Shown piece after piece: positions 22,118 through 34,085 of a stretch of 64,000 bases of DNA. Each line of letters starts with the position of its first letter. Position 1 is the stretch's first letter. The translations under genes were made by a program, and so were the position numbers. Source of the DNA: Pseudoips prasinana (taxonomy: Eukaryota; Arthropoda; Insecta; Lepidoptera; Nolidae); the NCBI GenBank assembly GCA_951640165.1, contig OX621234.1, positions 23,254,549 to 23,318,548 on the forward strand. The letters run 5' to 3'. The notes under the pieces were generated by a model. It saw nothing but the letters and a program-made list of their open reading frames with translations. It did not search any database and was not told where the DNA came from.

Positions 22118-23399
22118 GGTCTTTACCTATGAAATTGCCGTTCTGCAGTACTGGCCATTTCAAATCAAAATAATTTTTGTTTGGCTAAGAATTCTAATTT
22201 CAAATTAATTTTATTTTAAAAACATGGATTCTTTTTTCCAAAAGTAGTCATTTCTTTATTGATTAGTGTTACATTTTCATCGCATTTCAATCTTTTTCGT
22301 CATCATGGATACGTTAAAAATTCGAGTAATTATGGAATATGAGTACCGTCGTGGCAGCAACGTGGCACAAGCGGCACGCAACATCAACGACGTTTACGGA
22401 GCTAACACTACAAACCAACGCACCACCTGTTATTGGTTTGCTCGCTTCCGTTCTGGAAATTTCGACCTGAAAAATGAACCTCGCGGTCGTCCGAAGACTT
22501 TGGTCGACAATGACGAATTAAAGGCGGTTGTGGAAGCTGATGATACACAATCTACGGCTGAATTAGCAGCAGCTTTCGACGTTAGCGTCAAAACAATATT
22601 GGTCCATTTGCGTCAAATTGGCAAGGTAAAAAAGCTTGACAAATGGGTGCCCCACGAACTCAATGATCGCCAGCGCGAAGTACGCGTCGAGACGTGCCTT
22701 GCACTGCTCAACAGACACACAAATGAAGGAATTTTGAACCGCATTGTTACCTGCGATGAAAAATGGATTCTGTTTGATAACCGCAAGCGCTCAGCAAGTT
22801 GGTTGGATCCTGGTTCAGCACCTAAACAATGCCCTAAACGAAAACTTACCCCTAGAAAAGTGATGGTCACTGTTTGGTGGTCTAGCGCCGGTGTGATTCA
22901 TCACAGCTTCTTACCAAACGGGGTGAGCATTACTGCAGATGTGTACTGTGAAGAACTGAGCACAATGATGGAGAAGCTGGCGCATCTCCAACCAGCATTG
23001 GTCAATCGCTCGTCTCCGCTGCTCCTGCACGACAACGCGCGACCTCATACTGCACAGCAGACGGTCTCCAAGTTGCAAGAACTGGGGTTGGAAGCTCTCC
23101 GTCATCCGCCCTACTCACCAGACCTTGCGCCTACAGACTACTACTTTTTCCAGAATTTGGATAACTTCTTGGCGGGAAAAAAATTCAATACCCGAGAGGC
23201 AGTACAAAATGCCTTTGAAGAATTTGTTGCCTCCCGTCCAGCTGATTTCTTTAAGAAGGGCATCAATAAACTGCCACTGCGATGGCAAAGATGCATTGAT
23301 TGCATGGGTGATTACTTCGATTAATACAAATAAAAAAATTCATGAAAAAAATTCGTTTAAATTTTTTCATACAAAACGGCAATTTCATAGGTAAAGACC
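22118..23399 (+). mobile_element. Mariner transposon (cecropia-like), structurally intact, 1,282 bp
   Basis: The terminal inverted repeats start GGTCTTTACCTATGAAATTG and match over about 25 bp on both ends with no mismatch, then one mismatch. TA flanks both ends (22116-22117 and 23400-23401). It contains an uninterrupted transposase gene on the plus strand. It is inserted into the coding region of a hAT transposase: removing it and one TA rejoins the hAT frame. Confidence 0.93.
22305..23324 (+). CDS. Mariner transposase, 339 aa, apparently intact
   Basis: A DD34D transposase that cuts and pastes the surrounding element at TA sites in the nucleus. I chose ATG 22305 (MDTLKIRVIMEYEYRRGSN), which gives the usual mariner length of about 340-350 aa; the frame is also open upstream from a GTG. 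Domains in order: first helix-turn-helix (about 1-55, with WFARFRSGNFDL), linker EPRGRPKT, second helix-turn-helix (STAELAAAFDVSVKTILVHL), WVPHELNDRQ, then the catalytic domain. Asp residues lie in VTCDEKWILF, LLHDNARPHT and SPDLAPTDYYFF, the last two separated by 34 residues. No stop or frameshift is present. It resembles the cecropia subfamily (Hsmar1/SETMAR relatives). Activity is inferred from intactness only. Confidence 0.93.
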   Translation: MDTLKIRVIMEYEYRRGSNVAQAARNINDVYGANTTNQRTTCYWFARFRSGNFDLKNEPRGRPKTLVDNDELKAVVEADDTQSTAELAAAFDVSVKTILVHLRQIGKVKKLDKWVPHELNDRQREVRVETCLALLNRHTNEGILNRIVTCDEKWILFDNRKRSASWLDPGSAPKQCPKRKLTPRKVMVTVWWSSAGVIHHSFLPNGVSITADVYCEELSTMMEKLAHLQPALVNRSSPLLLHDNARPHTAQQTVSKLQELGLEALRHPPYSPDLAPTDYYFFQNLDNFLAGKKFNTREAVQNAFEEFVASRPADFFKKGINKLPLRWQRCIDCMGDYFD

Positions 23400-23530
23400 T
23401 ATTATCTCGGCTTATTTGTTTCTTCAACCGTAAAAAACGAAGTGAGCTTTGGAAGTTTTTCTGTTATTTCTTTTTGAGCTGTAACTTATTTTCTTTTTTG
23501 TGAACCACTTAAATATATTCTTTTTGACAT

Positions 23531-24423
23531 AATGAAATAATGTTTAAACGAGCTATAAACAAACGAATCAAAACGTTTGTTTATGTTACTCAATTTTAAC
23601 ATTTTATTATTATAAAACGGAACAAAATAACTCCACTCACTCATAACAGACTGAAAGTTTAATACATCATTCGGGGATTCCCCCGATAATAGACGATGTC
23701 GACATTTATGTTAGGCCTTGTTTAGACGGTGCAGCTTGACTTTGCAATTGGAGTGATTGCGTGAGTGATCGCTAGATGGTGTACTTAAGAAATTAGGGCG
23801 GATGCGTTCGGAAATATTATTAATTAATTTTTTTTCGGCACTTCAAATAATGCTAGACCAAATAAGCGACCTCGTATGACGCATAGTAGCCGATATAAAC
23901 GGCGTTAAAGTTTTTCGGCTTTGGTTTTCAGTTTAAATAACATCATAATATATTTTCCAGTATAAAGATATGCTTGCGCCATCCCGCGGTTGGAATACTG
24001 CACTAAAATAACAGTTGTTGGAATCCCGGTCTACAAATCCATCGCGTCTCTCGGCCTCAGCTTCCAGATAGAAATGAGCCTTCTTGGACCGTCTGTCTTC
24101 GTTGATAGAATGGCGTAGTTTATGCCATGTAAATACCTTCTTATAAAGTTACTAATTTGCGAAAAAAAGTAATGTCTAATGAGTCCGACAAAAATGTTTT
24201 GAGAATAAATGGTAGAGAGAAATTTAGGTCCTTCGGAGGCCCCCCTGTGAATGGGGGCCCTGGGCACGGGCCCCGTGTGCATGACACAGTCGTATACGCC
24301 ACGTCTTTACATGTTTCAGCACTGGTTTTGAGAAGATCATCTGCCGTGGCGCACAAACTGTTAATAGAGGACACAAAATATGACGGATATTTTGTTTTTA
24401 AAAGACAGCGCCCGCTCTAGGGA
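23531..24423. other. Stretch with a GC-rich patch, origin unclear
   Basis: Mostly AT-rich. The exception is about 24225-24290, which has repeated ggggcc/ggcccc blocks (cttcggaggccccc, gggggccctgggcacgggcc). This style resembles termini of ZMYM1-like hAT elements, but I cannot pair it with the opposite end. Overlapping open frames on both strands are probably chance. Confidence 0.4.
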
Positions 24424-24592
24424 CTCTAATCCCTGTGTCACGGGGTACTTTACCAACATATAATAGACGGACACATATTACATCCAGACTCAGAACAACT
24501 ATTTATGGGTCACACAAATATTTGTCCGGCGCGGGGCTCAAACCCGCGACATGAAGCGGCGAGGCGACTGTCTTAGCTTTGTGATCATTGGT
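24424..24592 (-). mobile_element. tRNA-derived SINE, family B, reverse copy
   Basis: Its reverse complement aligns with 18735-18938 through agacagtcgcctcgccgctt, the B-box-like gcgggtttgagccccg, acaaatatttgtgtgaccca and taccccgtgacac. Confidence 0.75.
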
Positions 24593-25681
24593 TCCAAGTT
24601 ACATGTATGTATTAATGATCGGATTTTTCTTGATCCGAGATTCCTCACGCCAGTTTCTCTTTCGTTTTTATGATGTATTTTTTTAATTAGGTAGTACCTA
24701 CAATTCGATTTCACACTGTTGACAGAATATAATTTTTGAAGAATAATTTTCAGATTTTAAAATGTCTTTTTCACCCTGGGATCTCTACGACATTTTAAGT
24801 TAAATCAGTTCATTTCTCAATTCATCTACTTCATTATTATGTAAGTAAGTAAAACTCACGATAGATCCGGAAGACTTCGCCCAGTCTCGGAGCAGCTCGG
24901 AATAGAAGTACCTATTCATGGTGTTCTAATAGCTATTCTAGCTGTTTCAAAATTATTCCTCTTTTTAGATATGCATATATTTACCTATGTATATTATATA
25001 TATTAGACAGCAATTCGAAGGGACTAAGTTAAAGTTCTAAGGTAAAAGAGATGGATTCAGTAGAGGTATTTCTTAACACTTGTGCATATATGTAGAGGTA
25101 AATATAAAGCAAAGTATTAAAGCTTTCTTATTTAATTTCCATTTCAATGTCCCAGCCTTGGGGCTTACACTGCTTCACTGGACAATAAGAAAACCCAAGA
25201 ACGTCAGAAGGCAGTTAAAAAATTCTATCATTTTGTTCTGTCTACGAATACTACGAACTGGACATGACGTAACATACGTAGGTCTTATTCGCATTTTATT
25301 GTCGAAATATTATATATTAATGATGTTAAAACATTAAGATAAAGAATTTCTACTATTTTTAACACGCTTTTATTAGTTTCACCTGTATGTATGTATGTTT
25401 GTAACCGACCCCTTTGAGCTCGATTTTGTCCTACTTTGAACGATCAGATTTAATTCAAACTTTGCACACCTGTCAAAGATCGATGACAATGCAATAATAC
25501 GATCAAAATATCCGATTATCCTAATTAGATTCGCCAGGATTAATTAATTTCTTTCCGCATCCTTTGCATGCGAGTAAGAGAGACAGAGTTAGTGCGCGAA
25601 CTACGCATGCGACAGTTCCAGACTTACTATTTCGGGCACTCAGTTCAGCACAACCTTATAAAGACTAATATGGTAGTTGAG

Positions 25682-25708
25682 ATATATATATATATATATA
25701 TATATATC
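25682..25708. repeat. (TA)n microsatellite
   Basis: About 13 uninterrupted TA units, followed by AT-only sequence. Confidence 0.95.
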
Positions 25709-25870
25709 AACTAATACTATATTTTAACTAATATTTTATTTTATCACATTAATGCTTGGGTATGGAATTTTGTAGTAATAATTTAGTAATAAATTAGAAT
25801 AATAGTATTAATAGAAATATTATAATAATATTAATAATATTATTTTAATATTAATAATATTATTAATAGA

Positions 25871-26131
25871 ACTGTTGAGCGACGGATGTTGCCATTAATC
25901 CTGAGTTGGGCGTCGACCGTCCACAAGATGCAAGGTTGTACAGTTGATCATGCAGTCATTTATTTGGGTCCGCGATTGTTTGCTGCTGGACAAGCTTATG
26001 TGGCACTTAGTCGTGGAAGATCCTTGGACGGTATACGAATTGAAGAACTTGATTGTTCAAAATTAACAGGAAGAACTCCATGTAACAGTGAAGCATTGAA
26101 TGAAATGATTCGATTACGAGATAAACCATAA
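25871..26131 (+). pseudogene. Helitron Rep/helicase protein, C-terminal fragment
   Basis: The frame reads ERRMLPLILSWASTVHKMQG then AVIYLGPRLFAAGQAYVALS and GRSLDGIRIEELDCSKL. These are helicase motifs V and VI of PIF1-like helicases in the arrangement typical of Helitron Rep/Hel proteins, and a natural stop follows. Only about 85 residues remain; the Rep domain and the rest of the helicase are absent. The visible ATG at 25886 is internal. Confidence 0.8.
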
Positions 26132-26207
26132 AATCTGTTGGCGGCACTGAGAATGAGGATGAGTGTGAACGTTCACTCACCCTCATTCTCAGTGCCGCCA
26201 ACAGATT
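26132..26207. repeat. Near-perfect palindrome after the Helitron stop codon
   Basis: The arms (aatctgttggcggcactgag... and its complement) are about 37-39 nt, with one mismatch and a 2-nt length difference, meeting at gtgaacgttcac without a loop. Helitrons end in a short hairpin, but this one is much longer than the usual 16-20 nt. Confidence 0.95.
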
Positions 26208-26465
26208 CGCTCCTATGATTATAATATCATGTAGAGTGGTTACGGATTGAAAATTCCATACCCAAGCATTAATGTGACTGACTATATATGTAAATAAGGT
26301 TACACCTCTGTGTCTCACTGTTTATATTGGCATCATAGAAATCTTTGAATATGTGTTCTTAACCAAGATATAATCAGAACACATTTGTACATATTAAGGG
26401 CGGTTGATAGTTAGCAAATCGAAAGAAATAAATTATAGTTTAAAAAATTTAACTAAAAAATGAAA

Positions 26466-26837
26466 AATAAATAATAGTTTAAAAAAAATAAAAAAACACG
26501 CTTTTATAGAAAATCCAACTAAAAAATAGAAAATAAAATCTAATAAATTCGGATTAAGAATAGTGTAAATAAGAAATAAATGTACATTGTTGCAAAAAAG
26601 CTTGGGGTGCATCTGAAGTGCTTTTTATGATATCATCAAAGCGATGATCCTTCTACTCATCTGTCAATAAATGTTTATAACTATTGACACTATGCACCCC
26701 ACGCTTTTTTACAACAATGTACATTTATTTCTTATTTACACTATTCTTAATCCGAATTTATTAGATTTTATTTTCTATTTTTTAGTTGGATTTGCTATAA
26801 AAGCGTGTTTTTTTATTTTTTTAAACTATTATTTATT
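26466..26837. mobile_element. Fold-back element with ~146-bp inverted arms
   Basis: The left arm (26466-26611) and right arm (26692-26837) are inverted copies with only a few mismatches. They include aacacgcttttatag, aaatccaactaaaaaatag, attcggattaagaatagtg and aatgtacattgttg. The ~80-bp loop (ttatgatatcatcaaagcg) has no coding sequence. Target duplications were not clear in the AT-rich flanks. Confidence 0.85.
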
Positions 26838-26849
26838 ATACCAAATAAG

Positions 26850-29800
26850 TTGTTAGGTTGGTACCTACCACTCTATTACTTTTCCTTGTGCAACCTGTTT
26901 CTTCGGAATAGGATGAGACATGATTCAAATGAAATCATGATTGAAACCATAACCTAGTTAGGTAGATATAATTTCCTGTGGCGGTATTGGTTAGGGTAGT
27001 GTGATTAGTTAATTAGGGCATTGTCTAAGGCAGTGGTATGCCGTGTCATTGATATGTAGGTTAATATAATTCTTTAACTTTTAGGGCTCCAATCATTCCA
27101 AAGGGGCCCAAGTGAGAACTCTGTAACGATATTTTTTTTTTATTCTTTGCTATTACTAGGCCTGCCACAGGTCATTATGTATTTGCAATACCTAGCGCAT
27201 AGCCTAATAGGAATATACCTGTTTATACCATTTGAATTACTCTATTCTCTAGAACTTTGTGAGATCAGCCTGCAATCGATAGGGTAACGTTGGAAGCTAT
27301 CCGCAATACATAATACTAACATACCAGAATAGATTTAAAGGAAAAATACTGATTATTATTTTGAAATGTCTATAACGTCTCTTTTATTTCCGGGTTAAAA
27401 ATACTTCGGTATTCTAATACCGAATGCGCAGCTTGTAATGTGTGTAAAAGACGAGGGAAGGGAAAGAAATTATTATTTTTAGAATATAGGCAAAGTATAA
27501 AATAAATCATATTTCATACATTACAAGTTCATCACGAGATGTTTCATAAACTTTGTTATTTGTTGGTATTTTTAACAGCCAGTATTAGGCTGGTAACGTT
27601 TAAATTCTTATTAAACTATACTATCAGCCTACACCATAGAAAATCCACGCGATAAGTAAAACTGGTGAAGTGCGATTCGGAGTTGAACACACAGAGTTCG
27701 AGTAGCGATCGTAACACCACTAATGCTAGTTATTGATTTAATAAAATCTCTTAAAACTGAACGAAATAAAGTAAGTTTTGCTGGATCACGATTGTTTAAA
27801 TAATACTGTGCTACAGAAACAGCAACAAAAAGTCTTTGAAATGTTGACTCCCCAATTTATGATATAGGTACTATTTACTAGGTTAGTTGGAATAAAACTA
27901 CTATATCAATTTCACTACTTGCAATATCGTCGGGTATGTGACTCTGGCGATATTGCTAATTTTGTAAGAAGTTGAAATAAAACACCTCTATGATAGACGG
28001 AGGAACTGACTGAATTGCACCATAAGGCTTCCTTTTTGCCAAATTGGTAAGAAATCCTAAAATTTGACACTAGTGGTAGGAAATAATCGTGGGAAATATC
28101 ACAAGTCAAGAAGGTCCCTATTTTACTACCGGATAACATCCACATTGCTTATTGTGTGCAAATCCCGCTCATTAGCCAGCGTAGATATCTGTACTGATAT
28201 CGTTTCAGTAAAGGCAAAATAATTGAGTGTAATTACTTACAACGATTAAACAAAGCGTTCTAAGCGACCGACCTCTTCACATGTTACAATCAATCCTACA
28301 GTGCTGGCATAGAGTTAAATATGAGTCATAGACATGACGCACAACGCTATAATTTTCCATTGTGTATATAGATTCCTAAAAGTCTTTTGGGACCGTAAGT
28401 TTCCGCTTGCTGAAATTGTGTAAGGCCATTAAATGTTGATTAGATATACAAATAGACCAGTTTATCACCTTGGTATTAATCCGTCACAGATGTTTCTGAT
28501 AAATCCGTTCATCTATGATAGACCATAAGTGAGATGATGAAGTAAGTATAAGAAAGGTACGTAATTTGTAAAGTAGATAGCAAGAATTAGAATTTATAAT
28601 AATTATCTCTCGCAATTTCGTCCGTACCTTTTGTAATGACTCCATAAATGTTAGGCACATCATAATATATCTTCTATTTTGTCTGTTTTCGCAAACTTAT
28701 AAAACATCCACATATACCTTACATATTTCCCTATAAAATTTCATCTGCTATTCCCTATTGTTATTTTTGCCTGCTCTTTACCTTAAACTTGAGGGTAAAT
28801 CTTTTAAAAATAAGTTTTAAGCTTTTTTTCGGGACTAGTCCCTCCCTCTTACCCACTGTAACTCTTGTGAGCCAGCATCAACAGTGGAACACAATGAAAT
28901 GACACTGAGTGGTGAGGCTCAGGCATGTCCCGGGGAATCGATTTAACTGTCTTAGATGCCGCAACGAATTATTAAAATCGATTGTAGCTCTTAAAATTAC
29001 TACACTTCCATACAACTTTAAATCACCCCTTACAATTTTAAATCACCCCTTACAACCCTTTTTACACATTAAATAGTAGCCTATGTCCGTTTTCAGTCTC
29101 TAGACTATCTGTGTACCACATTAAAATTAAATCGGTTCAGTAGTTTCGGCGTGAAAGCGCGACAGACAGACAGAGTTACTTTCACATTTATGATATTGGT
29201 AAGGATTATTTGAGATTTAATATGAGAATAAATTGACTACAAGAAGTATACTTACTTTGTTTATAATATTCAGGGATATATAGCAAGTAGACAGTTAATG
29301 AAGTGTCTACTTACTAATGTCCTTAGATAAGAGACTGCAGTGGAGAGTACATATTATTTAGGAGCTGAGCAGATAACTGAGTATATTATGTTAGTAGCTG
29401 TAAAAGCTTTATCCTACAATCAACACAGATGCTTTAAATAGAGCATGATTAGATCTTGTGGAATCAATATGTCGAATTGGAATCATATTCTGGCAAAAAC
29501 AAAGAACTAACTTTTGTTTATGACGGCTAATTTAAATTAAATGAACCATTTGACCATTCAGAGCATTTCGTAACGCATAAAGATATAATTATCTTAATCG
29601 ACACCCTTGGAGTAGCCTACGTGCAAGATTCAGACAAAGCCCATTTTGCGTCAAAGAATCTGCTTTGAGTAAAATTTCAGCTCCTGATATCCTGATCATA
29701 GTGTAATCACACTCAACGTTACAGAACTATCTCTTAAAACTATCTTTACTACAAAACCGTACTTAGATAGGCATCATTATCTCTTACCACCTATTTTTTA

Positions 29801-31740
29801 TTCCAAATCTGTGGATTTTGACTACAAAAACGTTTACGTTCGGGAACGTACTCAGATCGTTTAATATATTGAAAAATAATATTATTTCAATACAGAGTAC
29901 AGAAACACATTCAGACGTTACAAAGGGTAGGTAGGACGTAACAAACGTTAGGTATCGATTTTAAAGACGGTCGGTATAGTAAGTTCTACCTAACAGGACA
30001 AAGACAATCATCAGTATAGTGCGGGTTGATAATGCTGTTCATTTATTTAGATTCTTATTCTCTGCATGAAATTAGTTTCTAAAATGAAATTAATTTCTAT
30101 TCTAATAATTGACAGACGTAGGTACGCTGTCTATTGTTTATGACCCAGAGAATAATATATAAATATGTCAATAGTTAATTTGGCAGAAGAATGGATGGAA
30201 ATCAAACAGACGGCCGCAGTTATAACGCGGCAGACACTGCGACGACTTATTACCTAAACTGAATAATCCTCAATAGAAATATTAAACGTGCTATTTATAG
30301 TCTTAAACCCAGCTAATATTAAGTCATTGAAGAATAACTCAGGCGTACGTGTACATACATCCAGTTCTCATCCAACTAAATCTAGTTTAAATTGGTAGTC
30401 GTATGTTTTGCTTGTTGATTAACCAACCTAACCTCGTGTATTAATTCCCTTTGGTTAGGTACATCGTAATTATATACATCACGCGAATATACAACTATGT
30501 TGAGTATGTGATTATCTTATCCTCAAGTTCATGATGAATTAATTTTTCCTAAGAATTTGGTGCTGATTTTAAATATTTTCGTCATGAATTTCCCAAGACA
30601 ATTTATTACTCGGGTATTAGGTTATATTACCCGGGAGCTCCAGTGAACTAGTCAACCGAATAGAATCGTTATCATCTATCATCCTAGCCAATGTCCAAAA
30701 GTCCGAAGTTAATGATAGCATGTTATTTCTACCTAGTAATTATTCTTACATTCTAAAATAAACTGGAGCAGTAAGTATTCAACATTAAATATTAATATGG
30801 TTGACTTAAAATAGGTCTATTAAATATTATAACAATAGGATTACGTCGTCAGAGTTAATAAACTTACTCAATGAATGTACAGAATACAGACTGCAATGTG
30901 TATTACGCCTACAATTGTTATAGATTTTGAGCGCTATGCATTCCTCACGATATAAGAAACGAGTCTCGTCGAGTAGACAAACGATGTGTCCTGCTTGGCG
31001 TTTCTTTCAGCGATTACCTTTAAATTGTGTGCCAATGGCAGAATGAACTCGTAGTTAGTACAAAACGCCCTTTAATTATTAAAAAATGCCCGATTAAAAA
31101 AGGCCCTTTAGCAAATTTTCGGGGTTCTTTTGATCGCGCTTAGTAGCGATTTCACGGGGGATGAACTGTAAGCTAAAGAATGTGGAGAAGAATGAAGAAT
31201 GGACGCTTATACTTAGTGTGCCGATATTAACATAGTCCGGGGTTTTTGTCGCTAATATTCGCTGATGTAGTTTATGCAATAATAACTTGATTACAGTTTC
31301 AAAAGGTTACCGGAATAATAAATACTTACAATAAAATAAATTTATCTGTTCTGGTAATCGGAAAAGCCTTTGATGCTTATAGGATTCTAGTGACGTGGTC
31401 ACATCGCTTAGACCATGGCTTGAGCATTCGAAGATGCGGTCTATAGTATCTATTTTGACATATTAACTTAGGCTGTGGTGTATAGAGCGTGCCCAAAATT
31501 ACCGCGTTCTATCCGTCAAAGGGAAAAGGTGACAGATAACATGTTTCATAAGTGAAGCCAATAAACTAAAAACTGCTACTGCTACTTTTATTTAATCTTT
31601 TAAGACCTTAACTTTAAACGAACTTTTATTAAATTGCTGTCCGTACATCCTCTTGATTGGGCTATTATGCGTGACTTTATTTGTATACTAGGACCATTTT
31701 ACAATTTCTAAGTTGCCACCCTGCAAGTTTGAATATCAAT
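26850..31740. other. Long stretch without a recognised gene
   Basis: About 4.9 kb of AT-rich DNA. A repeat scrap (aaatcggttcagtagtttcgg with agacagacagagttactttc) lies at about 29030-29205, related to the body of the 'actagctg' family. I see no exon, SINE head or inverted repeat elsewhere. Confidence 0.45.
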
Positions 31741-32009
31741 TTTAAATGTCGAACTCCGCAGGCGAAATAAAGTAACTGCCACAACCCGAAGAATTGCTAA
31801 GCTGAAGAGGCAGTGGGCGCGACACATAGTTCCAGGGAACGGTTGGCCGTTGGAGCAGAAATGTTCTCGAGTGGCGACCACGAACCGGAAGACACTTCGT
31901 AGTCAGGCCACAAGATGGACCGATGATCTTGTCGCTAAAACTGCTGGATGTCGGTAGCGTAGGACCGGCATTTCTTTTTCCAACAGTGGGCATCTTCCGG
32001 TTGATAATC
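31741..32009 (+). pseudogene. RTE element 3' fragment, diverged
   Basis: It aligns with 36773-37065 of the full RTE element: atgtcgaactccgcaggcga, cccgaagaattgctaag, tctcgagtggcgaccacgaa, agatggaccgatgatcttgt, and a degraded end ccaacagtgggcatcttccgg. Small deletions break the frame. It is an older copy than the one at 33901. Confidence 0.8.
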
Positions 32010-33886
32010 TTTAGGTGGGCGTCCTGCAGTGTCTCCGCATTGCTGTTCATGACGCTAGAAGAGTTTACAGAGTTGTCATGCGTTGCTCTTGTCAGTATAG
32101 ACTTGATATACATAAATCGAGACGACAAGACGGCATATCAGTGCAAAAGCTCCTTTTAAAGATTTCTTTTTTGCATGACACTGGGTCTTAAATTAGGCTC
32201 TGAAGTCACTTAGGCTCCGAAGACACCTAGACTCTTATCGAGGTGCCAGCTTAGGTACTTTCCGAGCGATTATGCAAATGGCAGGCCAGTAGAAGCATGA
32301 CAGATGAGAGCTGCTGCTACAGCGTGCTGGCGTTTGGTAATGCTGCGTGTTAAATGAAGAAGCAGATTACCGCGTTCCACATTCGTGGATTCATTTCTGA
32401 GTAACATCGTAAATAAACTTATATTTGAAATTATATGTACTCCTAAGAAACTTTATGATTGGGACGACTAAATTTTGTTTAATCTAAGACTCGAGACTGT
32501 GTGATCATAGCTAATTAAGTCCCTATCTCTGTGACTTCAATGCTCCAGATTATACCTCTGATTATCTCTAATAGCTCCAAGGATCTAAGATCATTGTCAA
32601 TATCTACAGTGATGTTCAGTTCTAAGGACCATACTGGCAGCTAAGAATTCTGGTTTCTTCTAGGTACTCGCTTTCCTTAAGCGCACCAAAATTCTTAGTG
32701 ATTAGTGATACGGGTTAATGAGTATTTCCTCCAAGGTAAAGACTATTTCTCTATAAAATATGAGACTTAACCTATTAAACCAGTGTTCCCAAAAATGTGA
32801 CGATAGTTTTTTGTGTGATTGTTTAGACCTGAAACACATCAAATATTGTTGTTACCTTTGGATGGGTGCACCGTACCAGCTTATCAACTTGGTCTCATGT
32901 CTTTATCAAAAAACTAGATGTGAGAATTCATTCATTCATCGACTATTCTGGGATTGCAAGCACTACTGCCTTTTCTATGTCCTAACATCTACATAATTAA
33001 CGGTAGTCATAATTATGGTTTAATTTCGTGCCCACGGCCACTTTCAACTATCGCACCTCTCGAGATCGTGTTTCCTCATATCCTAGAAATGTTACGGTCT
33101 CGCACATCTGCCACGGTTTTCCTAAGATACTACTGCAAGGCCCTTCAAAAAATGTGTAAAGCGATATTAATTTCTAATAAGTTGTTTTGACCTCTGTTTC
33201 ATTATTAACTGAATCCCTTGTACAGTAAATTAAGCTTCAGATTGATTAATGTTTTCATCAATTGTCACGTCTGTTGTTATTTTTACTGTCCTTACAAAGA
33301 GTATTAATTAATGATTAAAATAAACATCGATATCAAAGGACAGTTTAATACTATATTCTCTTTTATTTAAGTATAATAACAATGCATTTATAAAACTTTT
33401 AAATGACGGCAGGTGTCATTGTGAGTCTTTTATACAGAATTAATCCGTCAGGAAGTCAGTAATCTTAACGTAAACATGTCATCTATATGTTTTCTAATGT
33501 CTGTTTCCTGTTTGAGCCATAATAATAAAATACAGGTAGTCATAGAAGCTATCGCCTCAACAAATAAACTACAGCAGTTGAGGTAATCTCTGATTAAATA
33601 ATTCCTGATTAAGAAACCAGAAGTTAAAATAAAAGATACTTAAGAAAGCTGCTTTCAAGGACATTATAGTCTTATAATTTTTGGTTGGCGATGTAGTTGA
33701 TCTAGATTGTTTGGTGATTTATTTGCTTAACATTCATCCGTATTTTAAATTATTAGTATTTTTGATTCTTTCCTGTATTATGAGCTTAAAATATTAGTGT
33801 TACATTGATTACACATATAAACATGACGTCAAAATTGGTAGGGTTTTTAAAAAGCATTCCTGACTGACTTAAAATTTTCTGTAAGT
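32010..33886. other. Stretch without a recognised gene
   Basis: AT-rich DNA up to the RTE target site. Short plus-strand frames at about 32760-33190 show no recognisable motif. Confidence 0.4.
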
Positions 33887-34085
33887 ACACGTAGAATGTT
33901 TGCTGTGTGGTGACGGCCTAAGAATATCACCACCCCCTCTCATCCCGTGGGGGGACGTAAAAGTCGTCCCGAGGGAAATATATACACCAGAGAACGGGCA
34001 GCAGCGTTCTCCTGAGTACCATGTCCACCTTACTGCGATCGCCAACCCGTCTGCCAAGCGTGGCGATTATGGCAAATCCCCTCAA

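Larger units (their letters stand above)
19704..23530 (-). pseudogene. hAT transposase (ZMYM1-like, TTF zinc finger), broken and split by a mariner
   Basis: The minus strand encodes a hAT transposase in pieces. The N-terminus at 23402-23530 starts at ATG 23530 with MSKRIYLSGSQKRK and LPKLTSFFTVEE. After the mariner insertion the same frame resumes (YYSFSSPQDKSTSECH) into 21635-22115, which has the TTF-type zinc-finger region (KKVRDIWIRKGPEFF, SVYCYCCRLF). Later pieces include LASRGLAFRGDNE (about 21410), a catalytic GQSYDNASNMSG (about 20990) and SETRWSAR (about 20725). The C-terminal dimerisation domain is at 19704-20093 (FSGERSFLQLKRIKNDLRTT). Stops and frameshifts disable it. The element termini are uncertain; a GC-rich ggggcacttgggcac block near 19575 may be the 3' end. 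Confidence 0.88.
25744..26277 (+). mobile_element. Inverted-repeat unit enclosing a Helitron fragment
   Basis: A 28-bp sequence (tcacattaatgcttgggtat...) at 25744-25771 is repeated perfectly in inverse orientation at 26250-26277. Between the arms lie an AT/ATA-rich run, the C-terminal coding end of a Helitron helicase (25871-26131) and a large palindrome (26132-26207). The whole may be a non-autonomous Helitron/Helentron-type unit or a transposon that captured the Helitron end. Confidence 0.6.

Noticed and set aside
22613..23105. Minus-strand open frames inside the intact mariner
   Set aside because: Shadows of the transposase frame on the other strand.
24031..24420. Overlapping open frames on both strands near 24.0-24.4 kb
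   Set aside because: They share the GC-rich patch, have no recognisable domain and contradict each other; treated as chance.
26132..26207. Reading the palindrome as a bacterial-type terminator
   Set aside because: Eukaryotic context next to a Helitron coding end; a transposon terminal structure or inverted duplication fits better.
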